Part shown: piece after piece, positions 12,101-26,288 of the stretch
How positions within the stretch are numbered: the stretch's first letter is position 1
Layout: each line of letters opens with the position of its first letter
The notes under the pieces: generated by a model
Database searches by the model: none
What the model was told of the DNA's origin: nothing
What the model saw: only the letters and a program-made list of their open reading frames with translations
Made by a program: the position numbers and the translations under genes
Assembly: GCF_001039355.2 (NCBI RefSeq)
Contig: NW_019775822.1
Location: 1-64,000 of the forward strand
Reading direction: 5' to 3'
From: Lingula anatina
Taxonomy: Eukaryota > Brachiopoda > Lingulata > Lingulida > Lingulidae
DNA length: 64,000 nt

Positions 12101-14781
12101 CAGGAAGATCCCCTAATAATCCAAGAAAACAGGTAGTAAATTGAGAACGTGTTATGCAAGACAGTCTAAATTTTTTAATTATTTGATACATGGCAAAGCA
12201 ATGTTGATGGGTTCAGGCTTTTACAAACTGTGGCATTCAGCAATTGAAAGTACCAAATGAACCCATTTCTGGTGTAGTGATGTTTGTTAATGTCTAATTA
12301 AGTAAAGCACAAGTTTTTCTGCATCTGTTATTTATGTCACCTGGTCATGTAGCATTACAATTTGTAATTGCCACCAATAAGAAATGGAAACTTCTCATTT
12401 ACACTTCTCATTTACTTCACAGATTAATGAAGTTACCAGCTGGATTGATGGCAGCTTTCTCTATGGCACACAAGAGGTATGGGCTAACTGTCTGAGGGCC
12501 ATGCACGATGGACGCCTCAAGTCAGTCAATGGGAGCAGGGAGGAAGAGTTCCCAGCAATGAATCATATTCGTCTTCCTCTAGATAACTTCCCTAGTCCAC
12601 ACAAACACAAACTAAGTGATCCCGAGACTAAGTGGAGTAAGTGGTGTATTGAACTTCTTTTTTCTTGGGTTGTTGTTTAAGTGTGTGTGTGTTAATTTGC
12701 TAAGTTATTAATTTATGTATTGATGTATCTTAATAGTTAATTTTTCCCCTTTTTAAATTTACACGGCTGGTTTTTTAGTAATCTTTTAAAAATCTATTTT
12801 AATTGCTATTTTTTCCCTTTTCTTTTAAAATTTACATTGCTAATGAAACTTTGTGGTGTTTTTGTCATATTTTAATCGTGTTGTTTTCATCATTTCCAGT
12901 GTTTGGTCATCCTCGTACCCATGTGCACCCTGGTCTCACAGCGCTAGGAATAGTGTGGTTTCGTTGGCACAATTACATGGCGGATCGTGTCACCAGCATG
13001 ATGAATACCACCTGGGCTGATGAAGTAATGTTTCACAAGACAAGGCGATGGGTAATCGCAACAATGCAGGTAGGTTCCTTACTAGCACTTTCCATTTTTA
13101 TTTGTGTGTGTGTGTGCGTGTGTGTGTGTGTGCATGTGTGTGTGTGTGCATGTGTGTGTGCGTGTGTATGTGTGTTTGTACTAGTAATGAAATTCTATAT
13201 ACATCTTTAAAATGTTAAATTTTAGTGGTAAAATATATTATGCACAGAGGGCCATTTTATTGGTAGGGAATTGTAGAGAGTGAAATTTGGTTTCAAAAGT
13301 TACCTAGCTTGTATGAACCAAGTTTTTTTATCTTTATACACAGTATGAATGTGCTGCACATGGCATATGGACCTTTTTGTTGCTTGTAAAGGTCCATTAT
13401 TGACCTGTTGTGACATGATTCCATTACAAGTGCTTACAGATATTTTTTCATATCTTTGGATAGTGAAAAATTATGGTTGTTTTAAACCTAGACAAAAATC
13501 TTCTGAGAATTTTTTTCGTGGGTTTTAGATGGTATTTTGGGTCATCCAAATTGAACAATTTGTTGTGAGGCACTATTAAAGTAAGGCGATCCAGGCCATT
13601 GACCTTTATAAGACAAACTCTGAGCTTGTCTATCAACTTCTAATAGCATTAACAAATTGGCTTAAAAGGACTGACATCTAGAAAATTAATATTTATAACC
13701 TATTATGATAAAAGATACAGGTACTGGACATTGCACATCACAGCACATGCAATTCAACCTGAAGTGTTTTGTTTTGTTGATGATTATGGTGCAGTCAAAT
13801 TTGACCTTATGATGTACTGCAGTTTTTAAAGAATATTTTTGAGGAGTTTGTTTTACATGAAGCGAATAGTTAATGTGACAGTCATGAATTATTTTACAGA
13901 AAAAACAGTAGGTCATCTTCAGACTCTTCTGTTTGGGGGATCATTGCAGACTTTTTTTTGCTCTGTAATATCTTTTTTTCCCACAATTACACACTAGTAT
14001 TTTTTACCATGTAATTTTTTTTTCCTCTGTAATATCTTTTTTTCCCCTAAAAAAAAGGCAACTTTTGCCTGCTTACCAGTCATCGCTCAACCTGTCTTTG
14101 CACTTGGATGTTTTATTCCATTTTTATTTTAATGGTTGAGTTTTTAATGACTGTCATTTCATCGTCTTCCTGTATATTCAGAAAGAACTATTGCTGTCAG
14201 CTATTTAAACTTTTTTAAAAAGTTTTTTAGGACTGAATTGAGAAAGATAAGCAGTTTTGCAGGATATTTAGACATAGAAAATATGACTTCGGGTAATTTT
14301 CAAATGAGTACAGTGTGCCTTTAATTCTGAAATTCTCACATACTATCTGTTGCTTTTTTACCTATCTTTAACACACTTTGACCATTAAATCTAACTTGTG
14401 CTAAACATCCTATTACATTTGATCAGTGTACAGTACCAAAATGTAAATTAGTGCTCAAAACATTAGAAATTTATCTATATCAAATCCAAAGGTTTGAAAC
14501 TTAAAAAATGAGAGATAATGATAAGGAATCTCATACATTTCTCACCGACAGTCAACCATTATTTTTCAATATGCACTGAAATATATCATTTCCCACCCAT
14601 TTTATTGCAGGTGTGACCGACAAACCCAGGTCACCTGATGACCACTGCTGGACTGACAGGGAATGACCCTCTCTGGTCAGTATGCCTGCTAATCGTAATT
14701 TTTTTATTTCTGTTTTTTAGAACATAATTATGTATGAGTGGTTGCCAACACTGTTGAATGAGAAGATTCCAGAGTACACAG
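9171..14781 (+). CDS. DUOX: DUOX exons 1-7: signal peptide and peroxidase domain, N-terminal half
   Basis: Exons: 9171-9264, 10203-10274, 11167-11328, 11945-12132, 12423-12636, 12900-13069, 14721-14781. The start at 9171 gives a short polar stretch then a hydrophobic core ([14 protein letters not shown]), a plausible signal peptide; in-frame ATGs at codons 5, 9 and 11 are alternatives. The mature part opens with [14 protein letters not shown], typical of DUOX. At the position of the distal DxH motif of active animal peroxidases it reads [10 protein letters not shown], so the distal His is absent. The proximal His is kept in WFRWHN (His267). CP...C cysteines and NNL/NTT glycosylation sites fit an extracellular domain. 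Exon 7 encodes YEWLPTLL, matching the family. Confidence 0.93.
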
Positions 14782-17700
14782 GTAAGTGAAGATGTTGTGT
14801 ATCTTTATTGTGTATTATTATTTTACAGAAATATGTTTGCATGATGATAATAAAGCGTTTGTCATTATTTCACGGTAATAGTCTCTACTGTGACAGTAAA
14901 AATTAGATATCCAAGTGCAGAAGAATATTTAGGATGGATTAGTTGTGAGAAAAAACTAATGATATGAGGCAAGTTTAATTTACACACACTTGAAAAACAT
15001 CAAATTTAAACTTAAATAACATCTTGACACAATATGAAGAAAGCTTACATGAAAACAAAAATTCTTTTTTATCAAAATACTTGTATTTATAATATTTGGT
15101 CTTCCTGAATTTGAAAAATACATTTAAATGTTGTTTTCCCCACTAACCCTTCAATGCATGTACCCGTGTTAAAGCTTTTATCATAAAATCTACTTAAAAA
15201 AAACACTACTGAACAGTTAAAGGTTTTATCTATTACATAGATGACAAAGGATGACAAGAGGTAATTTCCAGAGTTAATCATCCCTGGTGACAGATAAGAA
15301 AAATGACCTACAATTTGATGCAATTGTAATTTGCAGAACAAGTTCACCTCTGTCTTGTAAATGCTTCTTTTCCATGATGTTACCCCACTGGCTTTGAGGT
15401 TTTGATTCTTTGTTACGGCTACTTGAGTAGAAATGAATGATGATTGTTTTTATGTCTGTCCTGCCCCTCTCCGCCCCTTTATTACTGTGGTTAATAAGCT
15501 CAATTTTTTAAACTCAGATTATGTCAAAGATAACAGCTTGCAAGATGGTTTCTCATGCTTGTACTGGGAGAAGCTTTTTTCCCCATAGGGTCATATTTTT
15601 AAAAAATCGTTGTCTTTAAGAGGAACTGTAACTTTTAAATAGAAGGAAATAGGAGAGCACCATACAAGAATGATTAATTAGCAATTTATTTTTGAAAGTG
15701 AAACAGAAGGTTAATGTTTGTAAGTGTCAACTTGGATTCCCCCCCCCCCCACACACACACACACACACAAACACATACACGCAGTGTTCACTTTTACCAT
15801 TATCTTTTGACTGCTTTCCGATAATTGTTTCAACGATGGAACTTGGAGCAAAACTGATCTCCTGCTTGAAGTAATCAGTTATAATTTCTCCTTGTCCTTT
15901 GATTTTACTGATCTTTTCTTGATTAGATAATTGCATAAATGGGTGATACCGTTACGTGCATGAAGATAAGGATACAGTTATATCTCTTGTCATGTAACAG
16001 ACATATAAACGAGATCTCATGTAATGAGTCAGATGTTTTTTTTCTTTCATGCATGAAGTATAAAATTAGTTTTTCAACAGCCCTTGTGTGAGTTAAAGCT
16101 TTTTTTTTTCTCTTTTATCAAATTCTTTTCTCAGTAATCTCTACTATCATAGCATGCCAATATCAATCAGTGATGGTGATTCAAATGGAATGATAAAATG
16201 GGATTCTTAACACCATTTACTTTGACTGCAGTAACTTAGTGCCACATGTACCAGTCTCCGAATACAAGATCTTGTCAGGTGCTTCTTAGATCTCTCACCT
16301 GGTACAATCAAAAGAAAAAAGATTGAGATGATAGCGAGAAGATTCAATGTCTTTTACAATAGATGCACTGTTTCGATGTTTTACTGCATGCAATAGATTC
16401 ATATTAAGACGTGTCGATGTTGAAATGACAATCTAGACTTAATACCTGACCAGTTTTTACTGTGATTTTATTGAGAGTTGCCATGCAAGGTGCTTGGTCT
16501 TGATTGAATTTTTAGGATAATTGGGATTGAACTTGTGACTTTTATATGTATTTTTTGATTTTTTTACTAAAATTTGGAGTCTCTGTAGAAAGTTGGCATT
16601 AGTTTTATCAATACTTTACAAATAAGGCATTGTTCAGCCCTGGTTATTGCCTACATATATCTTCATCCACTGTCTGTAAAGCAAGTTTAATTTTTTTCTC
16701 CTTATGAAAAAAAAAAAAAAAAAAACAGGTTCATAATGCCAAAGTCAAGAACTGTCTTTATTTAAAAACTTTTATCTCTGGAGCTCGTCAAACTTTTTTT
16801 AGATGAAAATGATTTTGTTAAATTAAATGTAAGATGATTTTTAACTTTAGCTTATCCTTTTTATATTTAGCTTTCATGTGCCACAATGAGTTTAAGGAAC
16901 CTTCAGTTGGTACTCCTTATCTATAACTCTCATATAAACTTTCATATATTTTTACCAATAATTTACTATATATTTCATGTTGTTTTACATTTTAATAGTT
17001 TTTTTTTTTATTTTGGCATTCAGGCAGTTTTTATTTTATTTTTTTTTTTTTTGTGACCGGACAAATTTACAAACTGAGGAATAATTCCAAGTAATGTTTA
17101 TTTTACTTCATTTTTTTGCATTTTTGCAGGTTATAAGAACTACATCCAGCCAGGAGTCACAGCTGCCTTTCATGCTGCAGCCAGCAGATACCTAATCACA
17201 CTTATACCTCCAGGCTTATATAGAAGGTAAGACAAGGTCCTTATACCTCCAGGCTTATATTTAAGTAATGACAAGGTCCTAATACCTCCAGGCTTATATA
17301 GAAGTTAACACAAGGTCCTAATACCTCCAGGCTTATCTAGAAGGTAATACATGTACAAGGTCTTTATACCTCCAGGCTTATATAGAAGGTAAGACGGGTA
17401 TGATTATATCCCCAGGCTTATATAGCAGGTAAGACAAGGTCCTAATACCTTTAGGTTATATAAAAGGTTTGATAAAGGCCTTATCTGTGGAGCATTTTTA
17501 AGTTAATATTAAAAAGTACAACAGAGTGGAGCCCATTTGTAAAACTTGTTTGTAAAAAACTGGAAATAAATGCAGCTTCCTTTGTATAGTTTGGCCAGTT
17601 TTGATCAAGCATTATAACTTTTTTGTGCATACACACAGCCATGCACAAACTAACACATTTCAGAAATAAGGATGTTGAAAAATTAGTAACTAAAATTTTA

Positions 17701-20700
17701 TTTCTAGGAATGATCAGTGTGAGTTCAACAAAGGCGGTAACTTCACAAAGCCCTGGAGGCTGTGTAACTCGTACTTTGAGTCTCAGGTAAAGAATGCTCA
17801 TGGTCATAACTTTGAAGGTGCACAGCTTCTTGTTTGCTGCATTTAGCATTACATGATATTTATCTTAATTTGAGCAATTGGATCATGTTTGGTGTCATTT
17901 GGTTGTGTAACCTGGAAAATATTGCATATGTTTAAATTTTCCTTGGATACAAAGTAAAAAAAATTAATTTTCTTTGCCCCTTACGATTAAACTAACACTT
18001 CTCCCCCCCCCCCCCCCCAAATGAAATGCTTTGTCATATATTTTCTAGTACTTACAATACTTAGAAGCTACATTACTGTTAGACATAAAGAGGATGCCAG
18101 AGATATGGTAGGTATTTATGTAAGTCTAGAAAATTGACATTTCTTCAGGATCTTTTGGAGAGTTACAAGGGTGCACTTGACGAGCTGTTAATGGGAATGG
18201 CGTCTCAGATAGCAGAGCGCGAAGACACAGTTGTGGTGGATGATGTAAGAGGTACTGATACAGGGGGTCCATAACCAGGTTATATCCTCTCCTCTCAGTT
18301 ATTTTTTATATGCTGAATGTTACATTAATAACAACACACATCTGTGGCCAGTCATGCAACTTTGTACCGTGAGATCTGTGAGTGTTCGTAGAACCTACTA
18401 GTAGTTCAAATTTTGATCAGGGCATATTCTCTCCCCTCTTCTGAATAAGGTACTATGACTTACTGCCTTCTGGCAAATTGTAATGATTCTTTATAGACAG
18501 TTAATTATAAAGTATTGAGCCTGCTTAGTTTATAATTCCATCATCGTTCAAAAATTTAGGGAATTATTGCATATGGTCACAGAGATTTCTCCTGTGAGGA
18601 AATTCATTGTAGGAGAAACTTGGCAAAAATTAACAACAAGCATTTTAAGGAAACAATAGAGACAGGGCAGATTTCTATTTCACTCATGTTCTTTGTTGTG
18701 CACTGTCATCGGAAGTCTAATATTTATTAAAAGGTTATGAATATAGAGGAGAGCTGATGACTAGAATTTGATTTCTGTAGGATTTGGCACAAGGGCGAAT
18801 AAAACTGACAAATTCAAATACACTTCCAGATAAAAGTCCAGGTCCACTGCACTTCTCTCGCCATGACGTGGTGGTCCAGACCATCATGAGAGGAAGGGAC
18901 TTTGGACTGGGGAACTATAACTCGGCCAGGAGGGCCTTTGGTCTTGAAGAGGTGGACACATGGGATGCCCTGGAAAGCCTGGTCAACACTACCACAGGCG
19001 AAGAGGAAAAAACAGTGGAACAGGTGATACCACCATAGGCAGATCCAGATATACTTCTGACAGTCTTCCAAATTATCTTTGTTGATCCGTCCTCAGTTTT
19101 TGGCCGTCTTCCGACAGAAAAAAAATTAGATGTCCATCAATGTAAACTTGAAAAATTCTTACCGTCTTCAAGAAGACACAGAAGATGGTTTCTGTCTGCC
19201 CCTGTATCACTGATGTAGATTTGATAGCATAACAATAATTTATAATTTAGTTACTGCATGTGATAGTTTTTGAAAGACTGTGTTAAAAATAGAATTATAG
19301 GAGTAGCCAAATTTAGTTCGAGTTAAAGGTATCCTATATTGGATTTTCACACTAAATCTGATTTTCTGTGTTGAGATTAGTTTAATTTTTTTTTTACTTT
19401 GGATCATATTTTGAGTGGCCTGTCTTTGCACACGCATGCAATGTTTTATGCAATTTCTAAAAGAATCCTGACTTATTTAGACCCCCATAGTCTTTCTGGC
19501 ATTTCAAAAATAAATATCAACATATATCATCATTTCATAAATGATCCACTTAAAAGTAATACGGTAAAGTCTTGAAAATTTCGTNAGGGGAGTCAGATTT
19601 TCATGGTACACCGGACCAGTTTTTACTGTGATTTTATTGAGAGTGGCCATGCAAGGTGTTTGGTCTTGATTGAATTTTTAAGATAATTGGGATTAAACTT
19701 GTGACTTTTATATGTATTTTTTGATGTTTTTACTAAAATTTGAGTCTCTGTAGAAAGTTGGCATCAGTTTTATCAATACTTTACAAATAAGGCATTGTTC
19801 AGCCCTGGTTATTGCCTACATATATCTTCATCCACTGTCTGTAAAGCAAGTTTAATTTTTTTCTCCTTATGAAAAAAAAAAAACAGGTTCATAATGCCAA
19901 AGTCAAGAACTGTCTTTATTTAAAAACTTTTATCTCTGGAGCTCTTCAAACTTTTTTTAGATAAAAATGATTTTGTTAAATTTTTTTTTAGATAAAAATG
20001 ATTTTGTTAAATTAAATGTAAGATGATTTTTAACTTTAGCTTATCCTTTTGATATTTAGCTTTCATGTGCCACAGTGAGTTTAAGGAACCTTCAGTTGGT
20101 ACTCCTTATCTATAACTCTCATATAAATTTTCATATATTTTTACCAATAATTTACTATATATTTCATGTTGTTTTACATTTTAATAGTTTTTTTTTTATT
20201 TTGGCATTCAGGCAGTTTTTATTTTTATTTTTTTTTTTCTTTTGTGACCGGACAAATTTACAAACTGAGGAATAATTCCAAGTAATGTTTATTTTACTTC
20301 ATTTTTTTGCATTTTTGCAGGTTATAAGAACTATATCCAGCCAGGAGTTACAGCTGCCTTTCATGCTGCAGCCAGCAGATACCTAATTACACTTATACCT
20401 CCAGGCTTATATAGAAGGTAAGACAAGGTCTTTCTACCCCCAGGCTAATATAGAAGGTGTAACAAGGTCCTTATACCTCCAGTCTTATATAGGAGGTAAT
20501 ACATGTACAAGGTCTTTATACCTCCAGGCGTACATTTAAGTTAAGCCAAGGTCCTAATACTTCCAGGTTAATATATAAGGTACAATAAAGTCCTTATCTG
20601 TGGAGCATTTTTAAGTTAATAAAATATTAAAAAGTACAACAGACTGGAGCCCATTTTTAAAACTAATCTTGTTTGTTAAAATCTGGAAACAAATTCAGCT

Positions 20701-23700
20701 TTCTTTGATAGTTTTGTATAGTTATGCCAGTTTTGATCAATAACTGTTGTCTGTACTCACACAGGCATGCGCAAACTGACACATTTCAAAAATAAGAATG
20801 TTGCAAAATTAGTAATTAAAATTTTATTTCTAGGAATGATCAGTGTGAGTTCAACAAAGGAGGCAACTTTACAAAGCCCTGGAGGCTGTGTAACTCGTAC
20901 TTTGAGTCCCAGGTAAAGAATGCTCATGGTTGAAGGTGCACAGCTTCTTGTTTGCTGCATTTTGCATTACATGATATTTATCTTAATTTGAGCAATTGGA
21001 TCATGTTTGGTGTCATTTGGTTGTGTAACCTGGAAAATATTGCATATGTTTAAATTTTCCTTGGATACAAAGTAAAAAATTTTAATTTTCTAAATTTCTT
21101 TGCCCCTTACGATTAAACTAATACTTCTCCCCCCCCCCAAATGAAATGCTTTGTCATATATTTTCTGGTACTTGCAATACTTAGAAGCTACATTACTGTT
21201 AGACATAAAGAGGATGCCAGAGATATGGTAGGTATTTATGTAAGTCTAGAAAATTGACATTTCTTCAGGATCTGTTGGAGAGTTACCATGGGGCACTTGA
21301 CGAGCTATTAATGGGAATGGCGTCTCAGATTGCAGAACGTGAAGACACAGTTGTGGTGGATGACGTAAGAGGTACTGGTACAGGGGGTTCTTAACTGCAG
21401 GTTATATCCTCCCCCCTGGTTATTTGTTGAATGCTGATTGTTAATGTCACTGTAGTGACAACACACATCTCTGTAGCCAGTCACGCAGCCATATGAGACC
21501 TATGTGTGTTCTTATATTTAGAAACTACTAGTAGTTCAAATTTTGATCAGGGCTTTGTAGATGATTGATAATTAAAAGCAGTTGGAAAATTGTAAATGGT
21601 TCTCCACTAAGACTTTTTTAGACAGTTTATTCTAAAGTCATGAGCCTGCCTGGTTTTTAGCTCCATCAGTTAAAATATTTTAATTCAGGGAATTATGTTC
21701 ACAGCAGGGGAGATTTATCCTGTGAGGAAATTCATTGTAGGAGAAACTTATCAAAAATTAACAACAATTTAAACATTTTAAAGAAAAAATAGAGATGGGT
21801 TAAATTTCAGTTTCACTCAATGAATGTTTTTTTTCTTGTACTGTCATCAAAAATCTGATATTTATCAGTCAGGTATGCAGGAGGCCTGATGAATCCCATT
21901 TGATCTCTATTGGATTTGGTACGAGATTTAATAATAAAAACTGACAAATTCAAATACACTTCCAGATAAAAGTCCAGGTCCGCTGCACTTCTCTCGCCAT
22001 GACTTGGTGGTCCAGACCATCATGAGGGGAAGGGACTTTGGACTGGGGAACTATAACTCGGCCAGGAGGGCCTTTGGCCTTGAGGAGGTGGACACATGGG
22101 ATGCCCTGGAACGTCTGGTCAATACTACCACAAACGAAGAGAATAAAACAGTGCAAGAGGTGATGTCACCATAGGCAGATCCAGATATACTACTGACAGA
22201 CTTCCAAATTATCTTTGTTGATCCATCCTCCATTTTTGACCGTCTTCCAACAGAAAAAATTAGATGCCTGTCAATGTAAACTTGAAAAATTCTCACTGTC
22301 TTCTGGAAAACACAGAAGATGGTTTCTGTCCGCCCCTGAATCACTGATGTAGATTTGATAGCATATAACAGTAATTGATAACTTAGTTACTATATGCGAT
22401 ATTTTTTCAAACAACTGTCATGACTAAAACAGGAGTTGCTACAGGAAGTCTGATTTAAAGGTATCCTATATGGGATTTTCTTACTATATTTGATTTTCCT
22501 TGTAGAGATAAACTTAATGCAGTTTTTATCTACTTGGGACCATATTTTGTACTTGCATTCAATGTTTTATGCAATTTCTAAAAGAGTCCTGACTTATATT
22601 TATACCACCATGGTCTCTCTGGCATTTATAAACATATATCGTCATTTCATAAATGGTCCACTTAAAAGTAATATTATTGAAAATCAGTAATATACTGCTC
22701 ACTGCAATTCTGTCATTTTCCATACTTTCAGACTGTTGAAAAACTGCGCAATGTGTACAATGACAGTATGGAGCATTTGGATGTCTTTGCTGGGGGTATG
22801 GCAGAAACCGGCAGAAATGGCCCTGGACCACTGTTCCGTGAAATTCTTCTTGACCAGTTTCTCCGTATCAGAGATGCAGACAGATACTGGTTTGAGAATA
22901 AACAAAACGGGTAAATATTTACAAGCTCACCACTGGTGCTATGCAATATTATATCTTGCATGTATAATATTAATAGTATTCTATTACTGACAGTAACTAT
23001 AATTGTGGCCTATTGTAGTTGATAATTGTTGAAAAAAACTATAGTTTGTTTGGGGGGAATAATGTGGTAATTAAAATTGTCCAGGTCTTCAAGAATCTTT
23101 CATGTATTGAGTGCGTGTAATTGTCTTGTTTTTTATATGAATTTATTAAATAAGTATTATATATAAATATGAAAACACACTATAAGTAAGCTCCTGATCA
23201 GTCAAGGAAGTAATTGCTTGCTATATTTCAAAATTTCCTATACGAAATACTTAAAAAACTTACAGTTTCATTCATTGAAAATTGTATAATTGATATGCAA
23301 GTAATTAGAAAATCTAATAAAATGCTGTAAAATCAATTTGTGTGTTCTGTTCTAGGCTGTTCACAGATGAAGAGATTGCCCAGATAAAGAGTATTAAGTT
23401 TGCCGACATCATCACCAACGTGACAAACATTCAGCCAGATTGGTTGCAAAGAGATGTTTTCTTAAGGCAACAAGGTAACAGGTTCACAACTAAACTTAAC
23501 TCCATGAAAATGGGCAGAAATAACTTTTTTAAAAGAACAAAATGAATGATATTCAGTGCCATTGTGAGCCCCTGTGCATACATGATCACAAAGTCTGATG
23601 GAATTTTTACAAGTAATGTGTTAACATTTTTTTAAACATACATAAAAGCAACTAATATTGTAAGCTGCTGCAGTATAACTTGCCTGAATTTTGCTTTCTG

Positions 23701-26257
23701 AATTTGCTTGTACTTAATTTATCAATCATTGATTCATAATCACATAATTATAATCAATTAATTAATTAACATATTCTATCATTACAGGGGACCCATGTCC
23801 TCAAGAGAAGCAGCTGGTGATAGAGGATATGGAACCATGTACAGATCTCCAGGGCTGGGACTACTTTGCTGGCAGTGAGCTCTGGTTTATAGGGAGTCTT
23901 GTGGTACTGGGACTGGTGCCATTCTGTGAGTAAACTAGGGGTGTCACCGATAATGTGTCACCATTCTGTGAGTAGCCAAGGGGTGTCACCACTAAAATTT
24001 CACCATTCTGTGGGTAACCTAGGGGTGTCACCACTAAGCTGTCACCATTCTGTGAGGGACAAGCAGGCTTCTGTAAGATAGCCAAATCGTATTGAGAAAA
24101 GGAGTCAAAACTAGGCCCAGTGTGTCTTAGTCTTCTAGATCTTTTGTAAGATTTTCATAATTTAATTTTCTTAAAAGACATTTAATAGCATAAAAATATG
24201 AGACTTATTTGAGCTTTGAGTATTCTTTGAGTGGTATCTTAACCATAGGCACTTGCTCTCTTACTATTTTAATTATTTTCCAGTCTGCATCTTGGTGGCC
24301 TACCTCATATACAGAGTGAAGAAGTTTAGGACAAAGAGAGTGAAGAGAACTCTGCACATGGACAAGTTACGGTCCATGGTGAGAGCCAATGCTGGAAACA
24401 TAGCAGGTAGGTATTTACATTTATATTTTACTGCCTCATGCCCCGGCCACAGCCATTGTATAAGGTATTTTTATTAGCTTTATCTTGAAAGAAGTAAATG
24501 CACACTTTTTCCCCTTTCAGCTACTGAGTGGACAGATCCTAAAGACCTTCCTCGTAGCATTGAGCTACATTTCGATGACATGACATGTGGACTGCTAGTC
24601 TTAACAGCTAGTGGGACGAAAATACGCCATTTAGACTTCTCAATGTCTGAAGAAGTTAACGTCTGGCTCAGCATGAACCGTGGGAAAGAAACAATGCTTA
24701 TTCAAATCCCTAATGAATATGATCTGGTATGTGTAAATGTAACCGTAAAGTTTGTGTAACATGCTGAAGCGCATGGAAATGAACTGATATACTTCATTTA
24801 GCCAGCCATGTAAAATGAAAAGAAATTGCAAGTTGTTAAAAACACTTCACACATGCATTTACCATGTTAAAATGTGATCATATTAAAGGGATAATAACTC
24901 TTCGTATGATATCTATATTTCACAATAAAAACATTGTGAACAACTCATAGAAATATAATATATTCAGTTTTACCACAAAAACGGCAGTTATAGCTATTAT
25001 TTTGATATCTAAGCTTGTCTTCAGATCACGTGACCTCCATTGATGGCTGTACTCAGTTATAATCTCTTAAGAGATTTTAACAAAAAACCAACTTTTTAGA
25101 AAAAAACCAGGGACTAACTTTGAATGTAAAAATGGATTTATTAACCATTGGTAAGTATGGGAAAATTGTTGTTTACTCCAGGAAAATTCATTTTTTGGCC
25201 AAAACGAAGAGTTATTATCCCTTTAACAGACATTGAAAAATGTGCCAGTAAGTTTGGAAATAGTTTCAGAAAACAAAAGTGTGTACATTAATGCAAATCA
25301 GTTATGTTTAACAATGTTCATGATTTTATTATGATAATAGGTTGTGATGTTCGACGATGAAGAAGACAGAATGGAATTCCTGAGAAAATTTAAAAGCTAC
25401 CTGAATGACTTCAATAAGAATTTACAGTTTTTTCATGACAAGCAGCAGAATATACTAGAAAATGCAGTCACTAAGAGGAAGAGGCAGCAGTTACTGGAGC
25501 GTTTCTTTAAGACTGTCTTTGCAGAGGTAATTATCATCATGGCATCATGATTATTATTGAATGCTTACAATTGTGACTGATATAAACTGATTGCTTATTA
25601 TATAGTAAGTTTCTGCTTTTAATGTAGGTCGCAACTTAAATTTTTTTTTTCTAAAAGGCAAATCTGATGAAGCACTGCATGGTGAGATAAGCTTCTTTTC
25701 CAATAATTTGTTTGATACATGTATACTAAAGTAACCCATTGCAATAAGTAAATAAAATTAAATGAATCCAATGGACTATTACTTAAAGGGAATGAAAGGC
25801 AACCCATGAAACATTGTTTTACAGCTTATTATCATATTCCATTGACTTGGTTCACACCAACATATGTAATCATTGATTGTGAACCCTTGTCCTTATCTAT
25901 GCTGCAGGCTCTTACTTTGGATCATCAACCAAGAATGGAGACTGAGGCAATAGAACAAGGAACAGCCAAGGAAATTCTCAACCTGGAGCTTTCTAAGGTA
26001 TAACACCTGAATCCAGATTGATGTTGGTAAAAAAGTTAATTGTTTCTTAAGAGACCTATTGTGTTTTAACGTATAGGAGGCATGTTGTGATGACTCTTAA
26101 TTCATCTGTGGCCTTCAACCGACATGAACATGACCCATTGATCACAAGACTGAAGGGTCTTTATGAGCTAGGGAACAATTTGCTTTTTACCATCAGTAGA
26201 AAATAAAATCTCTAGTTCACCACATTTTAATGCTCTCTAAGCTTTCCCTCAAGATTT

Positions 26258-26288
<31 letters not shown>

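Larger units (their letters stand above)
16448..19562. repeat. Tandem block A, copy 1 (DUOX exons 8-11 with introns)
   Basis: About 3.1 kb that recurs at 19614-22675 in direct orientation with exons, introns and minisatellite all conserved. Differences are base changes and small indels spread through introns. About 24 bases of unrelated sequence follow, then a single N at 19585. The single N suggests a contig join rather than a natural junction. Confidence 0.9.
19614..22675. repeat. Tandem block A, copy 2
   Basis: Second copy of the exon 8-11 block. Homology with copy 1 begins at GACCAGTTTTTACTG just after the N and ends around CCACTTAAAAGTAATA at about 22673, shortly before exon 12. A small extra duplication (TTTTTTTAGATAAAAATGAT, about 19950-20010) is present only here. 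Confidence 0.9.

Noticed and set aside
18780-18829. Earlier acceptor (CTGTAG) for DUOX exon 11, copy 1
   Set aside because: In the required phase it runs into TAA in AGATAA; the acceptor at 18829 restores the conserved PGPLHFSR frame and is present in both copies.
23861-24085. Repetitive 74-codon minus-strand frame
   Set aside because: It is the antisense of the 42-nt intronic minisatellite; the apparent peptide repeats come from the DNA repeat.
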